From: Caldilineaceae bacterium
GTDB taxonomy: Bacteria > Chloroflexota > Anaerolineae > Caldilineales > Caldilineaceae
Length of the DNA: 64,000 nucleotides
Direction of reading: 5' to 3'
NCBI GenBank assembly: GCA_020846635.1
Contig: JADLDO010000005.1
Span: 27,051 to 91,050, forward strand
Of this stretch, positions 36,559 through 46,357 are shown in pieces. The first letter of the stretch is position 1; each line of letters begins with the position of its first letter. A program made the position numbers and the translations under genes. A model generated the notes under the pieces. That model was not told the origin of the DNA, did not search any database, and saw only the letters and a list, made by a program, of their open reading frames with translations.

Positions 36559-37233
36559 CTGGATATTCAAGCCATTATCTTAGATCGGGATGGCGTGCTG
36601 ACTGATTTCGATTTAGAGGCAGCAGCACGCTTCTTTTCGCCACGCGTGCCTCTCTCTGTGTGGGAGATTTTTGGTCGCTGGCAAGCATGGGGCGAGCAAT
36701 GGGGTTTTCCTCGCAGTACTGCTGAGGAGCGCGCCCTCTTTGAGGGCTTTTGGGATAGTCTGTGTGACGACCTGGGGTTGAGCCAAACGACGCGCAGTGA
36801 GTTGCAGCAGTTCGACTATACCACCTGTTTGACTGTCTACCCTGACGTGATTCCCGCGCTGCAAGCGGCACATGCGGCCAATCTTCGCGTCGGCGTGCTT
36901 TCTAATTTTGCGCTTGCCAGCCTGGAGGCGTCATTGCGGGCAACGGGGCTGGCGGCTTGGATTGATGTCGCCTGTGCGGCGACGGTGATCGGGGTTTCAA
37001 AACCGGAGCCTGCGGCCTATGCGATCACAGCCGAGCGCCTGGGCGTTGTGCCTGAGCAATGTCTTTTCTTTGATGATGAGACAGCGTGCGTAGCTGGAGC
37101 GGCGGCAGTGGGAATGCAGGCGTATCACGTTGACCGTACCTTGTCTGCACATGATATTGCCGGACGCAAGGTAGCGGACCTCAGCGGACTTGTCAGTCTG
37201 CTAGATCAAATAGTGCTAAACCAACCGAGTTAA
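36559..37233 (+). CDS. HAD-superfamily hydrolase with apparent CTG start
   Basis: The 224-residue reading opens with IQAIILDRDGVLTD, the HAD nucleophile motif DxDGxLTD, and continues with a cap domain, VGVLSNFALASLE (motif II), VSKPEPAAYAI (motif III) and LFFDDETACVAGA (motif IV). Upstream in this frame the previous gene's TGA lies only 12 bases before, and no ATG, GTG or TTG exists before the motif. CTG at 36559, six bases after GGAGG, is the only sensible start; GTG at 36595 would remove the catalytic Asp. A phosphatase role on a terpenyl or sugar phosphate is inferred from the neighbours. Confidence 0.8.
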   Translation: MDIQAIILDRDGVLTDFDLEAAARFFSPRVPLSVWEIFGRWQAWGEQWGFPRSTAEERALFEGFWDSLCDDLGLSQTTRSELQQFDYTTCLTVYPDVIPALQAAHAANLRVGVLSNFALASLEASLRATGLAAWIDVACAATVIGVSKPEPAAYAITAERLGVVPEQCLFFDDETACVAGAAAVGMQAYHVDRTLSAHDIAGRKVADLSGLVSLLDQIVLNQPS

Positions 37234-39938
37234 CTCAACTCCGGGTTTTCGAGGTAACGCTCTAGAGCGTGTTGCAAGTCCTCTAGTGTAGCAGGCTTAG
37301 AAACAAAGTCATTCATCCCGGCCTGCAAACACTTCTCCCGATCCAATTCCATTGCTGCCGCGGTCATGGCGATGATATAGGGTTGGTGGCGTTTTCCGTT
37401 TTGCACAGAGCGAATTTGGCGAGTCGCCTCTAGTCCATCCATTTCCGGCATCTGTACATCCATCAAAATAACATCATAGGGTTGCCCTTCAGCCGCGCGC
37501 AGCGCTTGCAAGCCATTGATGGCTACGTCGGCTTCATAGCCCAACCGTTTTAACATGCGCAGCGCAACTTTTTGGTTGAGCATATTGTCTTCGGCCAAAA
37601 GGATACGCAGAGGGAAACGGGTTCCCAAGTCGCCGTCAATAGACGAGGCCACCGGCTGGCTACTCGGTTGGGACACAGGTGCGCCAAAGATTTGCGTGAG
37701 CGTCTCATACAACTCAAGAGGCTTGATAGGCTTCACTAAGATACGATGGGAACCTACGCGGCTGCTGCCCGCACGCAGGTGGGTGTCGGCAATGCTGGTG
37801 AGCAAAATGATTGGAAGATTCGGCTCGCGTGCATGTTGGGCATCAGCAAACGCCAAACCCTCCTCGTCGCCGAGATGCGCGTCGACAATCAACAGGTCGC
37901 ACGCAGGCATCTGCTGCATCGCGGCAGTGGCTGCTGCACTGGTGGAATAGGTAACGACTTGCATGCCCCAGTATACAAGATAACGCTCAAGCAGCGTCAG
38001 CACAGTGGCGTTATCATCAACGATCCCCACGGTGCGTTTCGCCAGCAGCGGATGTGGGGACGCCGCGATCTGTTCCGGCAGCCACTCGATTACGGTGGCG
38101 GGCAGCGTCAGGGTGAAGGTAGAGCCTACCCCTTCCTCACTCTCCACGCGGATCATGCCCCCCATGAGTTCGGCTAGGCGCTTACTAATGGCAAGACCCA
38201 GCCCTGTGCCCCCATAGCGACGGGTGTTCGATGTATCCAGTTGGCTAAAGGGTAGGAAAAGCCGGTTCAGATTCGCGGATGCAATGCCGATGCCTGTATC
38301 ACGAATGATAAACTCTAGCTGAACCTGGTCATCGACGAGTTCCCTCGCTTCAACCGCGACATAGACTTCACCTTCGAGCGTGAACTTAATGGCATTGGAG
38401 AGCAGATTGACGAGAACCTGGCGCAGGCGGGTAGCATCACCCTGGATCATGCGTGGCACTTGGGGCGCAATATAGTAACCTAGCTCTATCTCTTTTTCCG
38501 CAGCTTTAGGCGCCATGAGATCGAGCGTTTCTTCGATGCTGCGCCGCAGATCGAGAGGTTGGAATTCTAGCTCTAGCTTATCGAACTCTGCTTTCGAGAG
38601 GTCGAGGATATCGTTGATGATGATGAGCAGAGAGTCGCTGCTCTCGCGTATCGTATCGACAAAACTGGCCTGTTCAGGGGAGAGCGGGGTTGCTTGGAGC
38701 AGGCTGGTCATGCCAATGACACCATTCATTGGCGTGCGAATTTCATGGCTCATATTTGCCAGGAATTCGCTCTTGGCACGCGTGGCGGCTTCGGCTTGCT
38801 CTTTGGCTAGACGCAGGTTTTCTTCGTATTCCTTGCGCTCTGTGATCACGGTCAGGGTGGAGAGAACCTGGCGCGGGCGTCCATCAATTTCACGCGACAG
38901 AATACTTTCGCGGCTCTGAATCCACTCCCATTCACCGCTTGTGCGCTGCATTCGATATTCAAGCTGGCCTGTTTGCATATCGGTAACGTGCGTCCACTCC
39001 CAATATTTTTGCAGGCGTATTCGATCATCAGGATGGACATAGTGGAGAAAGGAGTCATCCTCCAGCACCGTCTTGGCGGGGTGATCCAAAAGCTTTGCCC
39101 GGTTGTAATAGGTTGGCTGCGACAGGGGAACATCCCAAATGTAGATAAAGTCGGGCGAAGCCTCCGCCAGGCCACGAAAGCGCGCCTCACTCTCCTGGCG
39201 TTCGATGATCTCATCGGTCAGGTGGCGATTGGCAAGCGCAAGTTCGGCTGTACGCTGTGCGACCCGTTCTTCGAGCTGCTCCCGCGCCTGCTGCAAGAGC
39301 CGCTGGTTGGACTCTAGCTGGCGATTGGATGCGGCTAAGGCCGAAGCAGCGCGCTGTGCATCGTCTACGCTGTCCTGTAGGTCGGTCAAAAGCGCACGCA
39401 CGAAGGCGGTGTTAAGCCCCAAACCCATTAAGATGATGATGAAATCATCAAAGGTCGCGTAGACGCCGCGCAGGGGGACGATCACCCCTGAAGTTTCTAA
39501 GAAATAGGTGGCAGTAATGCATAGAACCGACCAAAGCGCGGCTGAATACATGACCCTCATCCCAAAAAACAGACCCGTCATTGGGATGAGGAAAAAGTAA
39601 CCAATGATGCTTGGATCATGGACTGTCTTAAAGACAAAAGCATGGGAATAAATGGTCCCCAAATAGCCTAAGATAACAATGATCCACGCAACAGGTTTTA
39701 CATAGCCGCGTCGCAGGGAATAGATGCCCGTTAGGAATAGCAGGATAATGCCGACTTGTGCTTCAAGAAACTGAATCTTTGTCCGTGTGTCAAATGTGCT
39801 AAAGAGAAGCGTAACGGTCAGGATGCCCAAAAGCAGTATAAAGAGCCACAGGATGAAATGAATCCAACGCGCGGCGCGGGTTCTTTCGCGTTCGGGGAAT
39901 ATGGGGGGTGTCAACAGACTACGCAGAAAGGTCATCAT
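37230..39938 (-). CDS. Hybrid sensor histidine kinase with two receiver domains
   Basis: The 902-residue protein has six N-terminal membrane helices (about 22-180), a coiled coil (190-255), a PAS domain (about 265-385, ending [16 protein letters not shown]), a HisKA domain with [14 protein letters not shown], an HATPase domain with [16 protein letters not shown] and GGTGLGLAI, a first receiver ([10 protein letters not shown], conserved KP) and a second receiver ([17 protein letters not shown]). It lacks an Hpt domain, so the phosphoryl group must pass to a separate protein. It converges with the HAD gene, overlapping it by 4 bases. Confidence 0.93.
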   Translation of the reverse strand: MMTFLRSLLTPPIFPERERTRAARWIHFILWLFILLLGILTVTLLFSTFDTRTKIQFLEAQVGIILLFLTGIYSLRRGYVKPVAWIIVILGYLGTIYSHAFVFKTVHDPSIIGYFFLIPMTGLFFGMRVMYSAALWSVLCITATYFLETSGVIVPLRGVYATFDDFIIILMGLGLNTAFVRALLTDLQDSVDDAQRAASALAASNRQLESNQRLLQQAREQLEERVAQRTAELALANRHLTDEIIERQESEARFRGLAEASPDFIYIWDVPLSQPTYYNRAKLLDHPAKTVLEDDSFLHYVHPDDRIRLQKYWEWTHVTDMQTGQLEYRMQRTSGEWEWIQSRESILSREIDGRPRQVLSTLTVITERKEYEENLRLAKEQAEAATRAKSEFLANMSHEIRTPMNGVIGMTSLLQATPLSPEQASFVDTIRESSDSLLIIINDILDLSKAEFDKLELEFQPLDLRRSIEETLDLMAPKAAEKEIELGYYIAPQVPRMIQGDATRLRQVLVNLLSNAIKFTLEGEVYVAVEARELVDDQVQLEFIIRDTGIGIASANLNRLFLPFSQLDTSNTRRYGGTGLGLAISKRLAELMGGMIRVESEEGVGSTFTLTLPATVIEWLPEQIAASPHPLLAKRTVGIVDDNATVLTLLERYLVYWGMQVVTYSTSAAATAAMQQMPACDLLIVDAHLGDEEGLAFADAQHAREPNLPIILLTSIADTHLRAGSSRVGSHRILVKPIKPLELYETLTQIFGAPVSQPSSQPVASSIDGDLGTRFPLRILLAEDNMLNQKVALRMLKRLGYEADVAINGLQALRAAEGQPYDVILMDVQMPEMDGLEATRQIRSVQNGKRHQPYIIAMTAAAMELDREKCLQAGMNDFVSKPATLEDLQHALERYLENPELS

Positions 39939-40189
39939 GGGATAACAATACTGAATTTGTCAGCCAAAGCGATGAAGTCGATTATGTAGAGCAAACAAGT
40001 AGTATAATTTATGGTGGGTAATCCAAGCTGTCGAGATACTGTCAAATTCACGTATCCGCTTCAATCATCCTTAAAACCAGCCAAGAGACCAATCCGTTGT
40101 GTCCATTTTCGCATTTGATTGTATCATTATCCCTGTCTAGTCAAGAGGACGTTTACGTCACGAATTGAATACGAAAGTTGACGATAATC

Positions 40190-41125
40190 ATGCAAACTCA
40201 TTCGGATAGTCATACCCCTGCTCTGCTGCGTGGGATTTTTGCGCCGACGTTGACCCCGGTACATGCGGACCTCAGCCCTGATGTGGAGCGTTGGGTGGCG
40301 CACAGCAAGCAGTTGCTTGCCGACGGTTGTCATGGGCTTTGCCCGTTCGGTACCACCAGTGAGGCCAATTCCTTTGGCATCGGTGAACGAATCGAGATGC
40401 TAGAGCAGTTGGTCGCCGCCGGCGTGCCTGCTGCACAGTTGATGCCAGGAACCGGCACCTCCGCGATTCCCGACACGGTTCAATTGACCGCGCATGCGGT
40501 AAAGTTGGGGTGCAGCGGCGTATTGGTCCTGCCCCCCTTCTATTATAAAGGCGTCAGCGATGACGGTATCTTTAAGGCATTTGCGGAGGTGATCGAACGC
40601 GTGGGGGATACGCGCTTACGGGTCTATCTCTACCACATCCCGCCGGTTGCCCAAGTCGGCTTTAGCCTGACGCTGATCGAACGCTTGATCAAAGCCTATC
40701 CTCAAACCGTGGTGGGAATCAAGGATAGTTCGGGGGATTGGAACAACTTGCAGGCGCTTCTAACCAACTTCCCTGGCTTTGGCACCTTCACCGGCTCCGA
40801 GCGTTATCTGTCGGAGACGGTGCGTTTGGGTGGGGCAGGCAGCATCAACGCCGTTGCCAATGTCATTGCGCCTTTGCAGCGTCGTCTCTATGACAAACTA
40901 GGGAGCGATGAAGCAGCCGAATTGCAGGAAGCCGTCAATCAAATGCGTCCGGTTTTCAAGGATGTCGCACCGATTCCTGCCCTCAAGACTATCGTCGCCC
41001 ATGTGCGCCAAGACCCTAACTGGCTCAACTTGCGCCCGCCATTTGTCAATTTGACTGAAGCACAGTCTCAATCTGTGCTTACGGCGTTGGCACAAAGCGG
41101 TCTGTTGGAACGTCAAGCCGCTTAA
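40190..41125 (+). CDS. Dihydrodipicolinate synthase family aldolase (DapA-like)
   Basis: The 311-residue protein is a class I aldolase of the DapA/NAL fold: FGTTSEANSFGIGER near residue 50 (pyruvate-binding G-T-T-S-E), LYHIPP near 145 with the catalytic Tyr region, and VVGIKDSSGDW near 175 with the Schiff-base Lys. It condenses or cleaves pyruvate-containing compounds; many such stand-alone members act on sugar acids rather than in lysine synthesis. ATG at 40190 is preferred over TTG at 40178. A terminator follows the gene. Confidence 0.88.
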   Translation: MQTHSDSHTPALLRGIFAPTLTPVHADLSPDVERWVAHSKQLLADGCHGLCPFGTTSEANSFGIGERIEMLEQLVAAGVPAAQLMPGTGTSAIPDTVQLTAHAVKLGCSGVLVLPPFYYKGVSDDGIFKAFAEVIERVGDTRLRVYLYHIPPVAQVGFSLTLIERLIKAYPQTVVGIKDSSGDWNNLQALLTNFPGFGTFTGSERYLSETVRLGGAGSINAVANVIAPLQRRLYDKLGSDEAAELQEAVNQMRPVFKDVAPIPALKTIVAHVRQDPNWLNLRPPFVNLTEAQSQSVLTALAQSGLLERQAA

Positions 41126-41229
41126 TTGTACCATTGTCTTTGGCATGGATACATGGGTCTAATATGTTTGTTTTAATGGCGTTGTTTTAATGACTTTCAT
41201 CGTATCAGACAACTCGATATGTGAACAAA

Positions 41230-41254
41230 ACGCCAGAGGCACTGCCTCTGGCGT
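41230..41254. terminator. Terminator between convergent aldolase and GNAT genes
   Basis: ACGCCAGAGGCA and TGCCTCTGGCGT form a 12-bp stem with a single-base loop as written. On the minus strand it is followed by TTTTG, and on the plus strand by CTCAATTTGC, so it works best for the minus-strand gene. Confidence 0.8.
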
Positions 41255-41287
41255 CTCAATTTGCTTTATCATAAGGTGCAAATCTCA

Positions 41288-42352
41288 CTACAACGACGCT
41301 AGGACCGGTGTCAGCGGGCGTGCAAAGAGGGTGTAGCCGCGGAAAGGTCGAGCTGTGTGTGCGCTAATGCGCCGCGAGCGGTTTTTGACATGCATCAATG
41401 CATGAATGGCCCAGCGATAGCCCAAATGATAGGCCTGTGTGTGGACCGCGGCGGTGAGCAGGCTTCCCAAGCCCTTTCCCGCCAGGCTCGGCAGCACTGC
41501 CAGGGTTTTGAGAATCACGGTGTCTATGGCTTCGCCGCGTTGCGCCTGGCTAAAGTCGGGCAGCGCAAAGAGAAAGCCGACCAATTCACCTGCGCGTTCC
41601 GCCAGCACCACCAACTCTGGCGAAAGGAATGAACGCACAGGTGCATATTGGGCGATGAACTCGACATAAGGAGTAGGCGTAAAGAGCGGGTTGGTGGCAA
41701 ACGCGGTCATGACCAGGGGATAGATACGCGCTAATTCTTTGTCGAAGGCCCCAGAATCTGGGGAAGTCGCATTAAAGATAGCAGGGTCCAGGCCGCGCAG
41801 TTGGATTCCCTGCTCTGCAAGCGCTGTGGTAAGCCTCTCTAGTTGCGGGTCTGGCCCAGAGAGTGGAGCCAGCGCTGAGACGTACTCTGACCACGGCGTG
41901 AAGCCTGCTGCGATAAAATCGGCGGGCCACGCATCAGGATTATCCGGCTCCAGCAAGAAGGGAGGCCGGGGTTCTCCTTGAAAACTCCGTTGCGTTATAA
42001 AGCGATAGGAACGAAACGTGCTGCCATCCAGCGGCCCCACGGCAAGCGTACAGCCTGCCGCGGCTAATGCTGCCGTGGCCGCGTCAAGTAGCTCTGCCGC
42101 GCCTGTGCGATCTGTCGCTGCATAGCGCCCAATGCAGCCAATACGCTCACCCTGGAGGTGCGGAACCGAACTCCACCAGAGCGAACAACGGGCCACGGCG
42201 CGGCCTGATCGATAGGCGACAAGATGTTGATTGGCTTGCCCTTGCGCCAGTTGTTCAGGAACAAGCGTAGGGGCCAGGCTGCAAAACTCCTGCGCTTGGG
42301 CAGAAGTAGTGACGGAAACCACGGAAAGTCGAGAAATGTCAGAAGCGATCAA
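41288..42352 (-). CDS. GNAT-superfamily acetyltransferase, long form
   Basis: The 354-residue protein has a degenerate N-terminal GNAT-like half (LVAYRSGRAVARCSLWW, GRYAATDRTGAAELLDAA) and a C-terminal GNAT half with the acyl-CoA loop LPSLAGKGLGSLL near residue 290. It appears to start at TTG (42352) with AGGATAGG eight bases upstream. It begins 14 bases after the BtaA-like gene, so the two are co-transcribed, and the substrate may be a product of that enzyme. The pairing with lipid synthesis is an inference. Confidence 0.75.
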   Translation of the reverse strand: MIASDISRLSVVSVTTSAQAQEFCSLAPTLVPEQLAQGQANQHLVAYRSGRAVARCSLWWSSVPHLQGERIGCIGRYAATDRTGAAELLDAATAALAAAGCTLAVGPLDGSTFRSYRFITQRSFQGEPRPPFLLEPDNPDAWPADFIAAGFTPWSEYVSALAPLSGPDPQLERLTTALAEQGIQLRGLDPAIFNATSPDSGAFDKELARIYPLVMTAFATNPLFTPTPYVEFIAQYAPVRSFLSPELVVLAERAGELVGFLFALPDFSQAQRGEAIDTVILKTLAVLPSLAGKGLGSLLTAAVHTQAYHLGYRWAIHALMHVKNRSRRISAHTARPFRGYTLFARPLTPVLASL

Positions 42353-42366
42353 GTTGGGAACCTATC

Positions 42367-43527
42367 CTAAGTAAACGTTTGGCCGGGAGCAGCGACCTGC
42401 TCAATCACCAACGCACTGTAGAAAAACGCATGGTCTTGGCGATGCAGCGTTGCGGCAAGATTATCCAGTGATATGACTCTGTTTGCAAACTCCGCAGGGC
42501 GACGACGCGGCGCAAGCAAATTCCAGTAGACCATACGCGCGTTGGGACGGGCCGCGCCTATCAATTGTTCCAGCAGCTCGTGATAGGCGGACAGGCTCAT
42601 ATATTCGAAGATGTTGCTGAGGTTGAAACCGTCAAATTTTTCCGATTTGGTCTCGGCTAGATACTGCTCTGCCGCCAGCGTATGCCATTCGAGACGATTG
42701 AGGTGACGGCGAATGGCCTGAAAATTCTGTGGGCGCAGCGCAAAGGGCAGCGCACTGCCATGTCGTCCGAGCAAGATCCACTGGAGATAGGGGTTGTGCG
42801 TGGGGTCAAGCCGTGTCAGCGCATTGCGCGTGCGCTCGAACAGGCCGGTGGCGATATCGCCCTCGGCATAACGAAAGAAGGCCGGGTCTCGCCCCAACCT
42901 GCCCATGACCAGGCGCGAGAAGAAAACACGAAAAAGCAGCCGCCAGCGCCAAGTGTCCCAGACTGTGGTATAGAATTTGCAGCGTGCTACCAAATTGCGA
43001 CGTTGGAGCAGTGCATTGCGTACGCGCGCTGGATGAATGAGCGGGAGGATGCGGCGGCTAAAGAGGCGCAGATAGCGTTCGAAGCGTCCTTGCGCCACGA
43101 CCCCTGCGCGAATATCAGCGGCGTGATCATCCCAATAGGTTTGGCTGGAAGCGGAGAGCAGGGGGCGACAGAGGGCGTAGAGATCGAGTCTCTGCTCATT
43201 CGACTGGTCTGCGGGCTGGACACCAAGCAGTTGCATAGCCGCGGGATAGTCGAGGCGGCGATAGGCAGCGACGCGCAGTTCTAGCGCCGCGATCTGCACC
43301 GCGCTGAGATCGACAGCGACAACACGTTCCGGCCCATGCGCCAAGAGTGCCAGCGTATTGTCTCCGGCGGAGGCAATTGAGAAGATGCGGTGATAGCGCA
43401 TGGGCGCAAGTACACGCAAAAGCAGGTCGGCGTCTTCCCAACATTGTGCATAGCGAAGCTGAGAAAAATCGGCGCGCCGGCTGATCTCTGTATTCATAGA
43501 TGAGGATTCAGGGGTCGTCTCATGCAT
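42367..43527 (-). CDS. BtaA-like DUF3419 family protein (SAM:diacylglycerol aminocarboxypropyl transferase family)
   Basis: The 386-residue protein has the DUF3419/BtaA pattern: LRYAQCWEDADLLLRVLAP at the start, an SAM-binding motif IFSIASAGDNTLALLAHGPERVVAVDLSAVQ near residue 50, and a C-terminal FDGFNLSNIFEYMS with the YWNLLAPRR segment. BtaA transfers the 3-amino-3-carboxypropyl group of SAM to diacylglycerol to make homoserine lipid, the precursor of the betaine lipid DGTS. No BtaB methyltransferase is adjacent; a GNAT gene follows. It lies 15 bases downstream of the flavoprotein gene. Confidence 0.8.
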   Translation of the reverse strand: MHETTPESSSMNTEISRRADFSQLRYAQCWEDADLLLRVLAPMRYHRIFSIASAGDNTLALLAHGPERVVAVDLSAVQIAALELRVAAYRRLDYPAAMQLLGVQPADQSNEQRLDLYALCRPLLSASSQTYWDDHAADIRAGVVAQGRFERYLRLFSRRILPLIHPARVRNALLQRRNLVARCKFYTTVWDTWRWRLLFRVFFSRLVMGRLGRDPAFFRYAEGDIATGLFERTRNALTRLDPTHNPYLQWILLGRHGSALPFALRPQNFQAIRRHLNRLEWHTLAAEQYLAETKSEKFDGFNLSNIFEYMSLSAYHELLEQLIGAARPNARMVYWNLLAPRRRPAEFANRVISLDNLAATLHRQDHAFFYSALVIEQVAAPGQTFT

Positions 43528-43542
43528 GAAGATTCGGTTTCT

Positions 43543-44481
43543 CTACTGAGCGGTCGTTGGTTCGGGCTGGGTGACAAGATATTCCCATGCACTGAGTGCG
43601 GCTTTGGCACCCTCCCCAATCGCAGCCAAGACTTGTTCGCTGGCGATATTGGTCACATCCCCCGCGGCAAAGAGACCCGGCACGCTGGTTTCGCAGCGTT
43701 GGTTGATCAAGATGTGTCCTTCTTCGCCTACCTCTACAAAATCGCGAACCATTTCGTTGTTTGGCAAGAGCCCCATCTGCACAAACACGCCCTCCACCGC
43801 CAGTTCGCGTGTTTCGCCATTGGCTCCCACCAAACTGATCCCGCTCACAAACGCATCGCCCAGAATCGCCTGGATCTCCCAATCGTTAAACGAGGTGACA
43901 TTGGGCAAGGTAAGGACTTGCTTCGCTTCGGGCAGTTGCGACATCGCTTGGGGCAAGGGGGTAATCAGGTAGATTTGTCGAGCAAGGGGCGCTAACTCCA
44001 GGGCTGCGATCAGCGCGCGGCGGCTGCCCCCTACCACTGCCACATCACGCCCCGCAAAATAGGGCGCGTGGCTCACAGCGGAAAAGCTTACCCCGTGGCC
44101 CCAAAGTTCCTTCTCTCCTTCCACATAGAGGCGTTGGGGTGCGGCCCCTGTGGCGAGGATGACCGCTCGCCCCTCCAGGCTGCTGCCATCTGCCAATTGC
44201 AGTGTAAAGCCGCCTTTGGCGCTCTTGCTAATCCGGGTGACCTGCTGGCGAATATGGTGAAGTTCTGGCTCCCCCGCCAGGATCGATTCAAATTCGGCGA
44301 CAAGCTGGGCCCCCCAGACAACGTGGACAGGCTGCGCATCACGCAGGGCAAAGGCATAGCTGACTTTACCCCCTAATTCTGGTGTAACGATGGCCGTGTT
44401 CAGGCGCGCGTGGAGACAGTAACGACCTGCCACCAACCCCGCAGGCCCGCCGCCGACGATGACGACATCATGTGTTGTCAT
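43543..44481 (-). CDS. Thioredoxin reductase-like flavoprotein lacking the redox CXXC
   Basis: The 312-residue protein has the TrxB layout: FAD-binding VVIVGGGPAGLVAGRYC, central NAD(P)H motif VAVVGGSRRALIAALEL, and C-terminal FAD motif VPGLFAAGDVTN. Where TrxB has SxCATC, this protein reads GVSFSAVSHAP, with serines 134 and 137 replacing both cysteines. The NADPH motif is also GGSRRA instead of GGGDSA. It cannot reduce thioredoxin in the standard way; a ferredoxin/flavodoxin-NADP reductase-like or other reductase role is more likely. It is upstream of the BtaA-GNAT pair on the same strand. Confidence 0.82.
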   Translation of the reverse strand: MTTHDVVIVGGGPAGLVAGRYCLHARLNTAIVTPELGGKVSYAFALRDAQPVHVVWGAQLVAEFESILAGEPELHHIRQQVTRISKSAKGGFTLQLADGSSLEGRAVILATGAAPQRLYVEGEKELWGHGVSFSAVSHAPYFAGRDVAVVGGSRRALIAALELAPLARQIYLITPLPQAMSQLPEAKQVLTLPNVTSFNDWEIQAILGDAFVSGISLVGANGETRELAVEGVFVQMGLLPNNEMVRDFVEVGEEGHILINQRCETSVPGLFAAGDVTNIASEQVLAAIGEGAKAALSAWEYLVTQPEPTTAQ

Positions 44482-44612
44482 AAAATGCTCCCCCTAAGTG
44501 CAAATTTATGGCTCTGCGGGAAGGGTAGAGCGTGCGCCTTTGTGCCGCATCGCTCTGGGCGCACGCTTATTTCCTCGTTCATTCCCTCGTAGCGTAACGT
44601 CTGCAACTTCAC

Positions 44613-46220
44613 TTAAGGAGTGCTGTGTACGAGCTGTGGGCCGGCAGCGGCTATCTCCGCGGGCACTTGCGCCGCAAAACGGGCAAAGTTTGCGCGGAAC
44701 ATCTCGGCCAGCTTGGCAGCCTGGGCGTCATATTGGGCCGGGTCCGACCAGGTGCGTCGCGGGTCGAGGACCTCATTCGGAACGTCTGGGCAGTGGATAG
44801 GGATTTCGAGATTAAAGAGATCATCATGGCGAGTTGGCACAGTACGCAGGCTGCCGGAGAGCGTTGCGCGGATCATGGCGCGGGTAAAGCCAATATCCAT
44901 ACGTTTGCCCACCCCGGCAGGGCCGCCGCTCCAACCGGTATTGACCAACCAGACATCAACCTGATGTTGGGCAATCCGTTCGCCCAGGAGCTTGGCATAT
45001 TCAATGGGTGACAAGACCATAAACGGTTCGCCAAAGCAGGCGCTAAAGGTCGCTTGTGGTTCCGTGACACCATTCTCGGTTCCAGCCACCTTCGCCGTAT
45101 AGCCGGAGAGAAAATGGTACATCGCCTGGGCTGGTGTCAGCCTGGCAATAGGGGGCAAGACACCAAAAGCATCGGCGGTGAGCATGAGGATATTGGTTGG
45201 ATGCCCCCCCATGCCGTCGCGCGTTGCGTGTGGAATGTGGCTGATGGGATAGACGGCACGCGTATTCTCGGTGAGCGAGTCATCGGTCAGATCCACGCGG
45301 CCACTTTCCGGGTCAAACCCCACATTTTCCAAGATGGTGCCAAACTTGCGGGTCGCTTCATAGATCTCCGGTTCAGCGCGCGCCGAAAGATTGATGGTTT
45401 TGGCATAGCAGCCCCCTTCCAGGTTGAAGATGCCGTTGTCGCTCCACCCATGCTCATCATCGCCGATCAGGGTGCGCGATGGGTCTGTCGAGAGCGTGGT
45501 CTTGCCAGTGCCCGACAGGCCAAAAAAGACCGCTACATCTCCATCGGGGCCATAGTTGGCGGAGCAGTGCATCGGCAGCACCTTGCGGAAGGGCAAGAGG
45601 TAATTCATTGCACTAAAGACAGACTTCTTGAGTTCACCGGCATATTGAGTGCCGCCGATCAGGATAAGCCTTTTGCCGAAATGCACGATGATAAAGACCT
45701 GCGAGTTGGTGTCGTCCAGCTCCGGCACAGCATGAAAATTAGGGGCCTGGATGACGGTGAATTCTGGGGCAAAGCTCTGAAGATCTTCCTGATCGGCGCG
45801 GATGAACATATTACGGGCAAAGAGAGAGTGCCATGCCGTCTCGGTGATCACCCGCACCGGCATACGATACGCTGGGTCGGCTCCGACGAAACAATCCTGC
45901 ACAAAGAGCTCACGCGCTTGAAGATAGGCCAGCAAGCGCCGGTGCAGATTGTCAAAGCCCGCTTCCGAGATGGGTTGGTTGACCTTGCCCCATGCCACAT
46001 ACGCCTCTGTGCTAGGCTCTCGAACCACGAACCTGTCTTTGGGCGAGCGGCCTGTATGTTGGCCTGTACGCACCAGAAGGGGGCCAAGATGCGCCAAGCG
46101 CCCTTCACGTCGTTGGATAGCATGTTCATAAAGGAGGGGGGTACGCAGCGTCCAATAGACGGCACCGGCATTTTGGATGCCGTGATGTTCGAGGCTGTGA
46201 CCATTTGGATATGTTGCCAT
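44613..46220 (-). CDS. pckA: Phosphoenolpyruvate carboxykinase (ATP)
   Basis: The 535-residue enzyme converts oxaloacetate and ATP to PEP, CO2 and ADP for gluconeogenesis. Family motifs are all present: RSPKDRFVV near residue 60, the P-loop FFGLSGTGKTTLSTDPSR near 235, GDDEHGWSDNGIFNLEGGCYAK near 255 and GVGKRMDIGFTRAMIRA near 440. Length is normal. AGAAGGG lies upstream of the start. Confidence 0.96.
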   Translation of the reverse strand: MATYPNGHSLEHHGIQNAGAVYWTLRTPLLYEHAIQRREGRLAHLGPLLVRTGQHTGRSPKDRFVVREPSTEAYVAWGKVNQPISEAGFDNLHRRLLAYLQARELFVQDCFVGADPAYRMPVRVITETAWHSLFARNMFIRADQEDLQSFAPEFTVIQAPNFHAVPELDDTNSQVFIIVHFGKRLILIGGTQYAGELKKSVFSAMNYLLPFRKVLPMHCSANYGPDGDVAVFFGLSGTGKTTLSTDPSRTLIGDDEHGWSDNGIFNLEGGCYAKTINLSARAEPEIYEATRKFGTILENVGFDPESGRVDLTDDSLTENTRAVYPISHIPHATRDGMGGHPTNILMLTADAFGVLPPIARLTPAQAMYHFLSGYTAKVAGTENGVTEPQATFSACFGEPFMVLSPIEYAKLLGERIAQHQVDVWLVNTGWSGGPAGVGKRMDIGFTRAMIRATLSGSLRTVPTRHDDLFNLEIPIHCPDVPNEVLDPRRTWSDPAQYDAQAAKLAEMFRANFARFAAQVPAEIAAAGPQLVHSTP

Positions 46221-46357
46221 GAGATGAGTCCCTTCTCTACGTTGAGTTTTCTATACTCTGCCGTCCTCGGCGATTCTCGATTCAGCTTCCTAGTTTATTC
46301 TCCGTTTCTCGATTAGGAAGTGATGTTCAAGGCATTTTGCGTCTGATTGGAAAAGTG

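Noticed and set aside
45054..46316. 420-residue open reading on the plus strand opposite pckA
   Set aside because: It is fully antisense to a highly conserved gene, has no recognisable domain, and is explained by codon bias of GC-rich DNA.
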